Source: Rhizobium sp. LC145
Lineage (GTDB): Bacteria; Pseudomonadota; Alphaproteobacteria; Rhizobiales; Rhizobiaceae
NCBI RefSeq assembly: GCF_001005825.1
Contig: NZ_LBHV01000005.1
Coordinates: 186,001 to 250,000, forward strand
Length of the DNA: 64,000 bases
Direction: 5' to 3'
Part shown: positions 17,095 through 25,391 of the stretch, in pieces
Layout: each line of letters opens with the position of its first letter
Position numbering within the stretch: the stretch's first letter is position 1
The notes under the pieces: model-generated
What the model was told of the DNA's origin: nothing
Database searches by the model: none
Seen by the model: only the letters and a program-made list of their open reading frames with translations
Program-made: the position numbers and the translations under genes

Positions 17095-18051
17095 TCACTT
17101 GCACTCGTAGGATACGCCCGTCGCCTCGTCGATCTGACGGATGACGCTCCAGTTGTCCTTGAACGTGATCGGGATGAAGCTTTCCTGCGGAGGTTCCGAG
17201 CTCTGGAATTCCTTCAGGAGTGCCGATCCTTCCCAGTTGAAGGAGAAGAATGCGTCCTTGATCTTCTCCTGGAGCTCGGGCTTGAGGTTGTAGGCGACGC
17301 CGTATCCGGTGGTCGGGAACGTCTGGGACTTGAAGATCGACCTGATCTGATCTTCCTTGACGACCTCGCGCGCGACCATGCGCTTCAGCACCGAGTTGGC
17401 GACCGCGGCAGCCGGATAATCCTTGTTGGCGACACCGAGGATCGAGTTGTCGTGCTTGCCGGAGAACACGGGCTCGAAGTCCCTTCCGGCTTCCAGCTTA
17501 TATTCGGATTTGAGCAGCGCGGACGGAGCCTTGAAGCCGGAATTCGAGGTCTCGGAGGTGAAGGCGAGCTGTTTGCCCTTCAGGTCCTCGATCTTCTCCA
17601 CGCCGGATCCTGGATAAGTGATGATCTCCATCTCGTAGCCGAATTCGCCTTTTTTGGAAGCCATCATCGCGAAGGGGCGGAAGCCGGCACATGCTACGGC
17701 GATGGGATTCGATCCCGTGTTGAAGCCGGACACATGGAGACGGCCTGCTCGCATCGCCTCGATCTGGGCGGCATTTTCCTGAACGGGGAAGAACTGGACT
17801 TTCTTTCCCGTTTTTTCCGCCAGATGGTCGAGAAAGCCCTTCCAGACGTCCGCATAGACCGCCGGATCTTCGACGGGGGTGTAGGCGAAGACAAGCGTGT
17901 CCGGATCCACGAGCTGGGCCGGATCGGTGGGAACATCGGCGACGAGGTCACCATCCGCGTCCGCGTAGCGGCTGTCGAGCTTGAATTCCGCATGCGCGGT
18001 ATGCGCGATCATCGACGCCGACAATGCGAGCAACGCCATGAACTTCCTCAT
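17095..18051 (-). CDS. phnD: Phosphonate/phosphate-binding protein PhnD/PtxB type
   Basis: A 318-residue periplasmic binding protein with a Sec signal (cut near AHAEFKL). It carries the PhnD-family fold: VFAYTPVEDPAVYADVW, VSGFNTGSNPIAVACAGF, and the ligand-loop FTSETSNSGFKAPSALL. It captures the substrate for the two PhnE permeases and PhnC. AGGAGAGG precedes the ATG. A Pho box lies 57-74 bases upstream. The binding residues do not tell apart phosphonate, phosphite and phosphate; in an arsenic island, phosphate uptake that discriminates against arsenate is one possibility, but this is inference. Confidence 0.92.
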   Translation of the reverse strand: MRKFMALLALSASMIAHTAHAEFKLDSRYADADGDLVADVPTDPAQLVDPDTLVFAYTPVEDPAVYADVWKGFLDHLAEKTGKKVQFFPVQENAAQIEAMRAGRLHVSGFNTGSNPIAVACAGFRPFAMMASKKGEFGYEMEIITYPGSGVEKIEDLKGKQLAFTSETSNSGFKAPSALLKSEYKLEAGRDFEPVFSGKHDNSILGVANKDYPAAAVANSVLKRMVAREVVKEDQIRSIFKSQTFPTTGYGVAYNLKPELQEKIKDAFFSFNWEGSALLKEFQSSEPPQESFIPITFKDNWSVIRQIDEATGVSYECK

Positions 18052-18107
18052 ATCCCTCTCCTGTGTTGGAAAACCCTTGATTGAGCATCCTGTTATTCGG
18101 CACCCCG

Positions 18108-18125
18108 ACTACAGTTTTGTGACAG
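18108..18125 (-). promoter_or_regulatory. Pho box before phnD
   Basis: On the minus strand CTGTCACAAAACTGTAGT: two 7-base half-sites (CTGTCAC and CTGTAGT) separated by AAAA, matching the PhoB consensus CTGTCAT-N4-CTGTCAT. It shares CTGTCACAAAACTGT exactly with the box before pstS (29227-29244), so both operons probably form one PhoB regulon. Confidence 0.82.
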
Positions 18126-18203
18126 GCGGAACACGATCCACATATTTCCACAATCTTCGAAATTTCAGTTGACTCCGATGACGGTAGTCGGCACTTTATT
18201 TCC

Positions 18204-18524
18204 ATGAATCTCGAATTAGCAGCATCGCAGATGGAATCCCTTGGCAACCCGACACGGCTTCGGATCTACCGAACGCTCGTGCGCGCGGGCATCGACGGCC
18301 TGCCAGTCGGCGGCCTTCAGCAGCGCCTCGACATTCCGGCGTCGACGCTATCGCATCACTGCAAGAAGCTGATCGACGCTGGGCTCGTGACACAGGAGCG
18401 CATCGGCACGACGTTGATCTGCCGGGCCAACTACAAAGCCATGTCGTCGCTAATCGGCTACCTCGCCGACGAATGCTGCGCGGATGGCCGGTGCGAAGAG
18501 ACCCTGAACGTCGCCGCCGAGTGA
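18204..18524 (+). CDS. arsR: Second ArsR-family repressor
   Basis: A 106-residue winged-helix repressor (LGNPTRLRIYRTLVRAG; recognition region IPASTLSHHCKKLIDAGLV). The candidate metalloid site is C-terminal, ADECCADGRCEE, a CC-x4-C set like that in the first ArsR but in a clearly different protein. It is divergent from phnD across a 152-bp gap that also holds the Pho box, and is followed after 51 AT-rich bases by the ArsO-like flavoprotein gene, which it probably controls. The ATG has no good ribosome site, so the message may start close to it. Confidence 0.9.
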   Translation: MNLELAASQMESLGNPTRLRIYRTLVRAGIDGLPVGGLQQRLDIPASTLSHHCKKLIDAGLVTQERIGTTLICRANYKAMSSLIGYLADECCADGRCEETLNVAAE

Positions 18525-18575
18525 ATTTTTTGAACTTATAATTCGATAAAACTAGAAGGATGGAAGGAGAGGAAC

Positions 18576-19997
18576 ATGGAAGTTAAGACGCATCTTCCGG
18601 TCGCGATCATCGGTGCAGGCCCCGTCGGGCTTGCCGCGGCAGCCCAGCTTGTCCAGTGGGGAATCCGCCCAATAGTCCTCGAGGCGGGACAATCCGCCGG
18701 GTCGTCGCTACGCACATGGGGCCATGTTCGCGTGTTCTCTCCATGGCGGTATGTCGTCGAGAACGCTGCTGCCAGCCTCCTCGGTCGTTCCGGCTGGAGG
18801 ATGCCCGATCTCGACGAGCTTCCAACAGGAGCGGAGATCGTCGAACGTTATCTCGAGCCGCTCGCAGCTCTCCCGGAAATCGAGCCGAACATCGTCTATG
18901 GAGCGACTGTAACCGCTGTAACCCGTGCCGGATTGGACAAAGTCACCAACCAGGGACGCGACGCCGCCGCCTACTGCATCCGCTATACCGATGACAATAA
19001 CGAGGAGCGAACAGTCGAGGCAAGAGCGGTCCTCGACGCCTCTGGAACATGGTCGCGGCCGAACCCGCTCGGCGTGGATGGCCTCCCCGTCATCGGAGAG
19101 AAGACGGCAGTCGGCGGGATCGCATACGGCATTCCGGACGTCGCCGGACGGGAGCACGCGGACTATGCCGGAGCAACGGTCCTCGTCGTCGGAAGCGGCC
19201 ATTCGGCGATCAACGTAGTGCTCGCGCTTCTTAATCTACAGAAGGAAGCTCCGGAGACGAAGATCCTGTGGGCGCTTCGTCGCAACAGGATCGACCGCCT
19301 TCTCGGCGGCGGCCTGAACGATCAGCTTCCTGCTCGCGGAGATCTAGGCCTGGCGGCAAAGGAGGCGATCGACAACGGTCGGGTTTCGCTCCTTGCTCCT
19401 TTTGCGATCCAGTCGGTCCGGAGAGACGGGGACCGCCTCGGCGTGCAGGCGACGAAGGACGGAACCGAGGTCAGTCTCGTCGTCGATCGCATCATTGCGT
19501 CGACAGGTTTCCGGCCCGATCTCGACATGCTGCGGGAACTCAGGCTGGACATGGATCCGGCAGTGGAGGCTCCTCGCCTGCTCGCCCCGATGATCGACCC
19601 GAATCTTCACTCGTGTGGGACGGTGCCGCCCCACGGCGTCGTGGAACTGACGCAGCCGGAAGCGGGCTTCTACATCGTCGGCTCCAAGTCGTACGGCCGT
19701 GCTCCCACCTTCCTCATGGCGACCGGGTACGAGCAGGTCCGTTCGGTCGTCGCTGAACTGGCGGGGGACGCAAAAGCTGCGCGGGAAGTGCATCTCGTCC
19801 TTCCCGAAACAGGTGTCTGCAGTGCTACGAATCCCACTCTCGCGGAAGCGGCGTCCGAAGGCTGTTGCGGCGGCCCCGCTCCGGTCAAGGTCGACGCCTG
19901 CTGCGTAGCCGACATGGAAGCCAAGGCGGAAGGCAGGAGCGGCTGCGGCTGTGGCACGGCGGCTGCCAGACAATCTGATCTGGAACCTGCAGAATGA
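18576..19997 (+). CDS. arsO: ArsO-like flavin monooxygenase with cysteine-rich tail
   Basis: A 473-residue flavoprotein. The N-terminal FAD motif is VAIIGAGPVGLAAAAQL; a second dinucleotide motif VLVVGSGHSAINV fits NADPH; SYGRAPTFLMATGYEQVRSV is the conserved C-terminal FAD segment. Such proteins (ArsO) are found in arsenic operons as putative flavin monooxygenases; the reaction is not settled. Residues after about 410 form a tail with Cys pairs and CxC (EGCCGG, DACCVAD, SGCGCG), suggesting metalloid or metal binding. GGAAGGAGAGG gives a strong ribosome site. It follows arsR and overlaps the MFS gene as ATGA, so all three should act together. Confidence 0.8.
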   Translation: MEVKTHLPVAIIGAGPVGLAAAAQLVQWGIRPIVLEAGQSAGSSLRTWGHVRVFSPWRYVVENAAASLLGRSGWRMPDLDELPTGAEIVERYLEPLAALPEIEPNIVYGATVTAVTRAGLDKVTNQGRDAAAYCIRYTDDNNEERTVEARAVLDASGTWSRPNPLGVDGLPVIGEKTAVGGIAYGIPDVAGREHADYAGATVLVVGSGHSAINVVLALLNLQKEAPETKILWALRRNRIDRLLGGGLNDQLPARGDLGLAAKEAIDNGRVSLLAPFAIQSVRRDGDRLGVQATKDGTEVSLVVDRIIASTGFRPDLDMLRELRLDMDPAVEAPRLLAPMIDPNLHSCGTVPPHGVVELTQPEAGFYIVGSKSYGRAPTFLMATGYEQVRSVVAELAGDAKAAREVHLVLPETGVCSATNPTLAEAASEGCCGGPAPVKVDACCVADMEAKAEGRSGCGCGTAAARQSDLEPAE

Positions 19998-21232
19998 ACG
20001 ACATGAAAGCGCCGGCGCACCTGATCTGGGCGCTGGGCGTGACCCAGATCATCGGCTACGGCACGCTCTACTATTCGTTCAGCATCCTCGCGCCGGCGAT
20101 GGCGCGAGACCTCTCCATTCCGGAGGACAGGCTCTTCGGCCTGCTCTCGGTCGCGCTCTTGATGGGCGGCCTTCTGGCGCCGAAAGCAGGCAAGTGGGCC
20201 GACAGGTTCGGCGCTAGCCGACTGATGGTGCCGGGCTCTCTCGCAGCGGCCGTCTCGCTCGTCTGTGCAGCCCTCTCCACCAATGCGCTCGTCTTCGGCG
20301 CGTCCATGATCGCAATGGAACTGGCGTCCACCTTCGTCCTCTACAGCACGGCGTTCGCCGCGATCGTCCAGGTGGGAGGCAGCAAGGCGCAGCGAAGCAT
20401 CGTCCATCTCACCCTCATCGCAGGTTTCGCGTCGACTCTCTTCTGGCCCCTCACGGCGACACTTCATGACCATCTCGGATGGCGGGAAATCTATCTGGTG
20501 TTTGCTCTGCTGAACGGTGCCGTGTGCATGCCGATCCACTGGTGGGTCGGGAGATTTCCGCGCGAGCTGGCTGACAGCAGGTCAGCGGCGAATTCCTCCG
20601 GGGATCCCGCCGTCCCGCCTGGAAACCCTCCCCCACGGAATGCCATCTTCCTCCTCATGCTGGCAGGTTTCGCCCTCGAAGGATTCGTCCTCGCATCGGT
20701 CCTGGTCCATATGGTCCCTCTCCTGACCGCTCTCGGACTCGGCACGGCGGGTCTCATGGTCTCCACTCTGTTCGGTCCGTCGCAGGTCGCAAGCCGGCTG
20801 CTCAACATGATCTTTGGCGGCAGGCTCTCACAGACGGTGCTCGCGGTGATCTCGGCGGGGCTGCTGGCCGCGGCGCTCGCGGTCCTCTTGGCTACGACTC
20901 CATGGCTGCCAGGCCTGGTGGCGTTCGCGATCCTGTTCGGCCTCGGTTCCGGCCTCGCAAGCATCGTCGGCGGGACACTCCCGCTGGAGCTGTTCGGGAA
21001 GCGCGGCTATGGCGCCCGGCTCGGCTGGGTGACGGCGGCGAGGCAGTTTTCCTCGGCGCTCGCGCCGTTCGCCTTCGCCGTCATGCTGAAGGCGTGGGGA
21101 GCCAGCATGGCCGTCACTGTTAGCATCGCAGGTGGGCTGGCCGCCGTGGTTCTGTTCGGGGCGATCGCCCTCTCCCGCACAAGAACCCAGCAGCGTTCCG
21201 CCGCCGAATCCTTGAGCAGCAGCAACGCCTGA
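19994..21232 (+). CDS. MFS exporter coupled to arsO
   Basis: A 412-residue major facilitator with about twelve spans in two halves separated by a polar loop (residues about 190-218, Pro/Ser-rich). The loop between spans 2 and 3 is KAGKWADRFGASRLMVPG, the MFS motif-A region. Its ATG overlaps the arsO stop (ATGA), which argues that it exports the product or substrate of ArsO. Other MFS arsenical exporters are known (ArsJ, ArsK); I cannot assign this one to either, and the absence of a GAPDH gene speaks against ArsJ. It ends 38 bases before the convergent EamA gene. Confidence 0.82.
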   Translation: MNDMKAPAHLIWALGVTQIIGYGTLYYSFSILAPAMARDLSIPEDRLFGLLSVALLMGGLLAPKAGKWADRFGASRLMVPGSLAAAVSLVCAALSTNALVFGASMIAMELASTFVLYSTAFAAIVQVGGSKAQRSIVHLTLIAGFASTLFWPLTATLHDHLGWREIYLVFALLNGAVCMPIHWWVGRFPRELADSRSAANSSGDPAVPPGNPPPRNAIFLLMLAGFALEGFVLASVLVHMVPLLTALGLGTAGLMVSTLFGPSQVASRLLNMIFGGRLSQTVLAVISAGLLAAALAVLLATTPWLPGLVAFAILFGLGSGLASIVGGTLPLELFGKRGYGARLGWVTAARQFSSALAPFAFAVMLKAWGASMAVTVSIAGGLAAVVLFGAIALSRTRTQQRSAAESLSSSNA

Positions 21233-21270
21233 AATCGGAGAAGGCGGAACTGAAGGTTTCCCGCACGCGC

Positions 21271-22182
21271 CTATCCCGATGCCTCCCGGCGGCCCGTGGC
21301 CCGCACGAGCTCGAGCGCAGAGAGGAGAATGATGACCGCACCCACCCACTGGATCGGCTGCAGCATTTCTCCAAGGAACACCATCGCAAATCCGACGCCA
21401 AAGATGGGGATCACATTGAAGTAGCTCCCCGCTATCCCTGCGGTGACGAAGCGGAGAGCCACGAGGTATAGCCAGTATGCAGCCGCATAGTAGAGCAGAC
21501 CAGAGACCGCCGCGGCCGCCATCAGGCCGATCGGCACCGATGACAGGTCGTGAGGGGTTCCATAGGGCGTCTCCGCCAGCAGGAGCACGCTCGCCCAGCA
21601 GAGGCCGGCGGCCTGCTGGGTGGCGATCGCGAACAGCGGATCGACGTCCGGGCTGATCCTCTTCGCCACGACAGTATAGATCGCGCAGCACAGCACGGCC
21701 GCCAGAAGAAGGGCATTCCCCGTCAGGTCCCACCCCGAGCGGCCGACGTCGTTCAGATCACCGGCCACGAGGAGGACGCCAAAGCCTCCCGTCAGAATGA
21801 TGGCGAGGAGACGTTTGGTGATCGACTCCCTGAGAACCAGTGCAGCCAGGCAGGCGATCATCAGCGGCTCCGCAGCCCAAAGCAGCGTCGCCACGCTCGC
21901 CGTCGTCCGTGCCAGGCCCATGAGGCTCAGGGTATAGGAGATGCCAGGGTTAAGGATGCCGAGGAGGATCACTTGAAAGAGGACGTGTCGGCTAGGCGGT
22001 GTCGTGCCCTTGGCGATTACGATCGCCCATAACACCAGCGTGCTCGGTGCAAGCTGAAGCACCAGGAGAGAGATCGGCGGGATGGATGGAAGCAGGGCCT
22101 TGTTCAGGACAGTCGCCGCACCCCAGAAGGCGCAGGCGGTGACCAGAAGCACGGCAGGAAACAGCCGCGATGAGGAGCGCAT
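21271..22182 (-). CDS. EamA-family (DMT) permease
   Basis: A 303-residue inner-membrane protein with ten hydrophobic spans in two EamA repeats (first ends near residue 140, second near 295). Family features: ACAFWGAATVLNKALL at the start, LWAAEPLMIACLAALVLRE, and the C-terminal LGEMLQPIQWVGAVIILL. These proteins export metabolites, amino acids or drugs; the cargo is unknown. The ATG at 22182 follows GGAGAAT by 5 bases; a frame to 22251 is less likely. It is convergent with the MFS gene and stands alone; the 215 bases to phoB2 hold no gene. Confidence 0.85.
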   Translation of the reverse strand: MRSSSRLFPAVLLVTACAFWGAATVLNKALLPSIPPISLLVLQLAPSTLVLWAIVIAKGTTPPSRHVLFQVILLGILNPGISYTLSLMGLARTTASVATLLWAAEPLMIACLAALVLRESITKRLLAIILTGGFGVLLVAGDLNDVGRSGWDLTGNALLLAAVLCCAIYTVVAKRISPDVDPLFAIATQQAAGLCWASVLLLAETPYGTPHDLSSVPIGLMAAAAVSGLLYYAAAYWLYLVALRFVTAGIAGSYFNVIPIFGVGFAMVFLGEMLQPIQWVGAVIILLSALELVRATGRREASG

Positions 22183-22397
22183 GATAATTCTCCAGAAGAA
22201 GTTGCGATGAGAGACTTGAAAGGCGTCGCTAGCTGCGCGCGCAGTCTGCATCGCAATGGTCGTAACCAGGTCTTCTGGATGGCCGCGTCATGGGTGCTTC
22301 GATCAGTGACTATCGACTGCTCGAAGCTATCACTTCGTTGCCTAGGCCGCAATCGCGGGAATCGAAGCTCGACGGCGCGATAGTGATGAACTAAATG

Positions 22398-23084
22398 TTA
22401 GAAGTCGCCGAGCGAGTACCCGGCGCCCCGTACGGTGCGGATGACCTTGTCGGCCTTGCCCAGGCTGATGCCTTTGCGCAGGCGTCCGATATGGACGTCG
22501 ATCGCCCGCTCGTCGACTGTGGCATCGTCGCCCCAGAGCGATGCCTTCAGCTCCGACCGGGAATACACCTTTCCAGGCGACCTCATCAGGAACTCGAGCA
22601 GCTTGAACTCCTTGGGCCCGAGCTTGACCTCGCGCTTTTGGCGGTGGACCCGGTGTGCCTCGCGGTCAAGCGTCAGATCTCCAACCTTGAGCATGTGGTC
22701 GAGCAGCGCAGGGTTCATCCTCCGAAGAAGGTTCTTGACCCGGACCACGACCTCGATGGGAGAGAACGGCTTCACGAGGCAGTCGTCGGCTCCGGCCGCC
22801 AATCCCGTGAGGCGTAGCTGCCCCTCGCCCGAGGGCACGAGGAGAACGATCGGCAGCCTGGACAGGACAGGATCGAGCCTGACGGTCCGACAAACATCCA
22901 GCCCGGACAATCCCGGAAGGTCTGAGCTGAGGACCAGGACATCCGCGCCGGCAGTTCTCAGCCTTTCTTCGATAGCCGCTCCATTCATCAGATGGGAGAC
23001 TCTGAACCCCTCCGTCTCGAACGCCTTCTGCAACACTACGCGAAGAGATTCATCGTCATCGACCAATAGGACTCGCGCGCTCAT
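22398..23084 (-). CDS. PhoB-like regulator with degenerate receiver
   Basis: A 228-residue OmpR/PhoB-type regulator that aligns without gaps to the PhoB encoded just upstream. The winged-helix DNA-binding half is highly similar (LGPKEFKLLEFLMRSPGKVYSRS, VIRTVRGAGYSL), so it may bind Pho boxes. In the receiver, Asp53 of PhoB (VLDWMLPG) is Ser (VLSSDLPG), and the switch Thr83 (MLTARG) is Val (LLVPSG); Lys105 and the acidic pair are kept. It should not be phosphorylated in the normal way. It lies 10 bases after phoB, at the end of pstSCAB-phoU-phoB. Likely a duplicated phoB that now acts constitutively or as a competitor; this role is inferred. Confidence 0.9.
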   Translation of the reverse strand: MSARVLLVDDDESLRVVLQKAFETEGFRVSHLMNGAAIEERLRTAGADVLVLSSDLPGLSGLDVCRTVRLDPVLSRLPIVLLVPSGEGQLRLTGLAAGADDCLVKPFSPIEVVVRVKNLLRRMNPALLDHMLKVGDLTLDREAHRVHRQKREVKLGPKEFKLLEFLMRSPGKVYSRSELKASLWGDDATVDERAIDVHIGRLRKGISLGKADKVIRTVRGAGYSLGDF

Positions 23085-23094
23085 CGGTCCGGCC

Positions 23095-23781
23095 CTACTG
23101 CGTTTCCATGGAATAGCCCGCGCCACGGACGGTGCGGATGACATCCTGCATGTTGGAGAAATTGAGCGCCTTGCGCAGACGGCCGACATGCACGTCGACG
23201 GTGCGCTCGTCCACGTAGATATCGTGCCCCCAGACGCCGTCGAGAAGCTGGGAGCGGGAAAAGACGCGGCCGGGCGATGCCATCAGGAATTCCAGGAGGC
23301 GGAATTCCGTCGGGCCGAGGCGGACCTCGCGGCTCTTGCGGTGGACGCGATGGGTCTCCCGGTCGAGTTCGATATCGCCGCAGCGCAGGACGCTGGAGAG
23401 CACTTCCGGGCGCGCGCGGCGCAGCATGGCCTTGACGCGGGCCATCAGCTCCGGCGTCGAGAAGGGCTTCACGACATAATCGTCCGCACCGGTCGCGAGG
23501 CCGCGCACCCGCTCGCTTTCCTCGCCGCGCGCCGTCAGCATGATGATCGGAAGCCGCTCCGTTTCCGGCCGCATGCGCAGCCGGCGGCAAAGCTCGATGC
23601 CGGAGACGCCCGGCAGCATCCAATCGAGGACCAGGAGGTCCGGCGTGCGCTCCTGAAGCCTTATCTCGGCCTCGTCGCCGCGCAGGATGGTCTCGACCTC
23701 GTAACCCTCGGCTTCGAGATTGTAGCGAAGAAGCACGCTCAGAGCTTCTTCGTCTTCCACTACCGTTATTTTTGGCTGCAT
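23095..23781 (-). CDS. phoB: Phosphate regulon response regulator PhoB
   Basis: A 228-residue two-domain regulator. Receiver: VVEDEE at 7-12, phospho-Asp53 (LLVLDWMLPG), switch Thr83, Lys105 (VVKPF). C-terminal winged helix: LGPTEFRLLEFLMASPGRVFSRSQLLDGVWG and VDVHVGRLRKAL. It binds Pho boxes, two of which are in this window (before phnD and pstS). The gene is 21 bases after phoU. No phoR is in the window, so a chromosomal PhoR would have to phosphorylate it. The chromosome probably has its own phoB. Confidence 0.95.
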   Translation of the reverse strand: MQPKITVVEDEEALSVLLRYNLEAEGYEVETILRGDEAEIRLQERTPDLLVLDWMLPGVSGIELCRRLRMRPETERLPIIMLTARGEESERVRGLATGADDYVVKPFSTPELMARVKAMLRRARPEVLSSVLRCGDIELDRETHRVHRKSREVRLGPTEFRLLEFLMASPGRVFSRSQLLDGVWGHDIYVDERTVDVHVGRLRKALNFSNMQDVIRTVRGAGYSMETQ

Positions 23782-23802
23782 ACGGATCGCTCCATCACAC
23801 GA

Positions 23803-24516
23803 CTACTGGGTGATCGCGCCGAGCGTGTTCGACGTGTCGTCCTTCGGACGTTCGCCTTCCGGCTGAGCACCCGTCGTCATGTAGTAGATCGTCTCGGCGA
23901 TGTTGGTCGCGTGGTCACCGATGCGCTCGATGTTCTTGGCGCAGAACAGCAGATGCGTGCAGGTGGTGATGTTGCGCGGGTCTTCCATCATGTAGGTAAG
24001 GAGTTCGCGGAACAGCGACGTGTACATCGCATCGATCTCCTCGTCGCGCTGGCGGATGGCCTCGGCCTTCTGAGCCGATCGGTTGGAGAAGACGTCGAGC
24101 ACTTCCTTCAACTGGACGAGCGCGAGATCGGAAAGGTGCTCGATGCCGCGGGCAAGCTTGCGCGGCACGCCGGTGCCCTGCACTGCGATGACCCGCTTGG
24201 CCGTGTTCTTGCCGAGGTCGCCGACGCGCTCCAGGTCGGCGGCGATGCGCAGGGTACCAACGATCTCGCGCAGGTCGGACGCCATCGGCTGGCGCTTGGC
24301 GATCGTGACGATCGCCTTGTCCTGGATCTCCCGCTCGGCGTGATCCAGGATCACGTCGTCCGAGATGACCTTCTGAGCGAGCGCGGTATCGGAATTGACG
24401 AGCGCCCGGACGGCATCCGCGCACATCTGCTCGGCAAGACCGCCCATTTCGGAGATGCGGCGGCCCAGATATTTCAGCTCTTCGTCATAGGCCGACATTA
24501 TGTGTGTCGATGCCAT
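23803..24516 (-). CDS. phoU: Phosphate signalling protein PhoU
   Basis: A 237-residue PhoU with two three-helix repeats. Conserved metal-binding-type segments are ERVGDLGKNTAKRV (first repeat) and ERIGDHATNIAETIYY (second repeat). It links the Pst transporter to PhoR/PhoB and represses the regulon when phosphate is plentiful. The start MASTHIMSAYDEEL at 24516 follows AGGAAGGAACG; a frame to 24657 overlaps pstB and is rejected. It is 46 bases after pstB. Confidence 0.94.
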   Translation of the reverse strand: MASTHIMSAYDEELKYLGRRISEMGGLAEQMCADAVRALVNSDTALAQKVISDDVILDHAEREIQDKAIVTIAKRQPMASDLREIVGTLRIAADLERVGDLGKNTAKRVIAVQGTGVPRKLARGIEHLSDLALVQLKEVLDVFSNRSAQKAEAIRQRDEEIDAMYTSLFRELLTYMMEDPRNITTCTHLLFCAKNIERIGDHATNIAETIYYMTTGAQPEGERPKDDTSNTLGAITQ

Positions 24517-24562
24517 CGTATCGTTCCTTCCTGTTTCCAAACGTCCTGTCGATGCGCAAGGA

Positions 24563-25378
24563 TCAGCCGAAGCGGCCCATGATGTAATCCTGGGTACGCT
24601 GGTCGTCCGGATTGGTGAACATCTTGTCGGTATCGTTCTCCTCGACCAGATGGCCAAGGTGGAACATGGCCGTGCGCTGAGAAACGCGGGCGGCCTGCTG
24701 CATGGAGTGCGTCACAATGACGATGCTGAAGTTGGACCTCAGCTCGTGGATCAACTCCTCGACCTTGGCGGTCGCGATCGGGTCGAGCGCCGAACAGGGC
24801 TCGTCCATGAGGATGACTTCCGGCGAAACCGCAACCGCGCGAGCGATGCAGAGGCGCTGCTGCTGGCCGCCCGAAAGACCCGTGCCGGATTCGTGCAGGC
24901 GGTCCTTCACCTCCGACCAGAGGCCCGCCTTCTGCAGGCTGCTTTCGACGATCTGGTCGAGATCAGCCTTGTTTCTGGCAAGGCCATGGATCTTCGGGCC
25001 GTAAGCGATATTGTCGTAGATCGACTTCGGGAACGGGTTGGGCTTCTGGAAGACCATGCCGACGCGGGCGCGCAACTCGACGACATCAATCTGCGGATCG
25101 TAGATGTCGTCTTCGTCGAGGGTGATCTTGCCAGTCACCCGGCAGCTCTCGATCGTATCGTTCATGCGGTTGAGGCAGCGCAGGAAGGTGGACTTGCCGC
25201 AACCGGAAGGACCGATCAGCGCCGTCACCGTATTTTCCCGGACGTTCAGGTTCACGTCGAAAAGCGCGCGCTTCTCGCCGTAATAGACCGACACGTCCCT
25301 GCCGACCATCTTGTAAGCGGTTTCGTTCATCTTCTGGTCCAGCGCCTTCTCAACTGCTGCTTCTGACATCATGTTCAT
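24563..25378 (-). CDS. pstB: Phosphate ABC transporter ATPase PstB
   Basis: A 271-residue ABC ATPase of the high-affinity phosphate transporter. Walker [10 protein letters not shown], PstB-typical [18 protein letters not shown], signature [14 protein letters not shown], Walker [14 protein letters not shown] and the switch His in [14 protein letters not shown] are intact. Several in-frame Met codons lie at the start; the first is used, with AAGGAG 13 bases upstream. It sits 13 bases after pstA, within pstSCAB-phoU-phoB. Confidence 0.96.
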   Translation of the reverse strand: MNMMSEAAVEKALDQKMNETAYKMVGRDVSVYYGEKRALFDVNLNVRENTVTALIGPSGCGKSTFLRCLNRMNDTIESCRVTGKITLDEDDIYDPQIDVVELRARVGMVFQKPNPFPKSIYDNIAYGPKIHGLARNKADLDQIVESSLQKAGLWSEVKDRLHESGTGLSGGQQQRLCIARAVAVSPEVILMDEPCSALDPIATAKVEELIHELRSNFSIVIVTHSMQQAARVSQRTAMFHLGHLVEENDTDKMFTNPDDQRTQDYIMGRFG

Positions 25379-25391
25379 GACCCCGGCTCCT

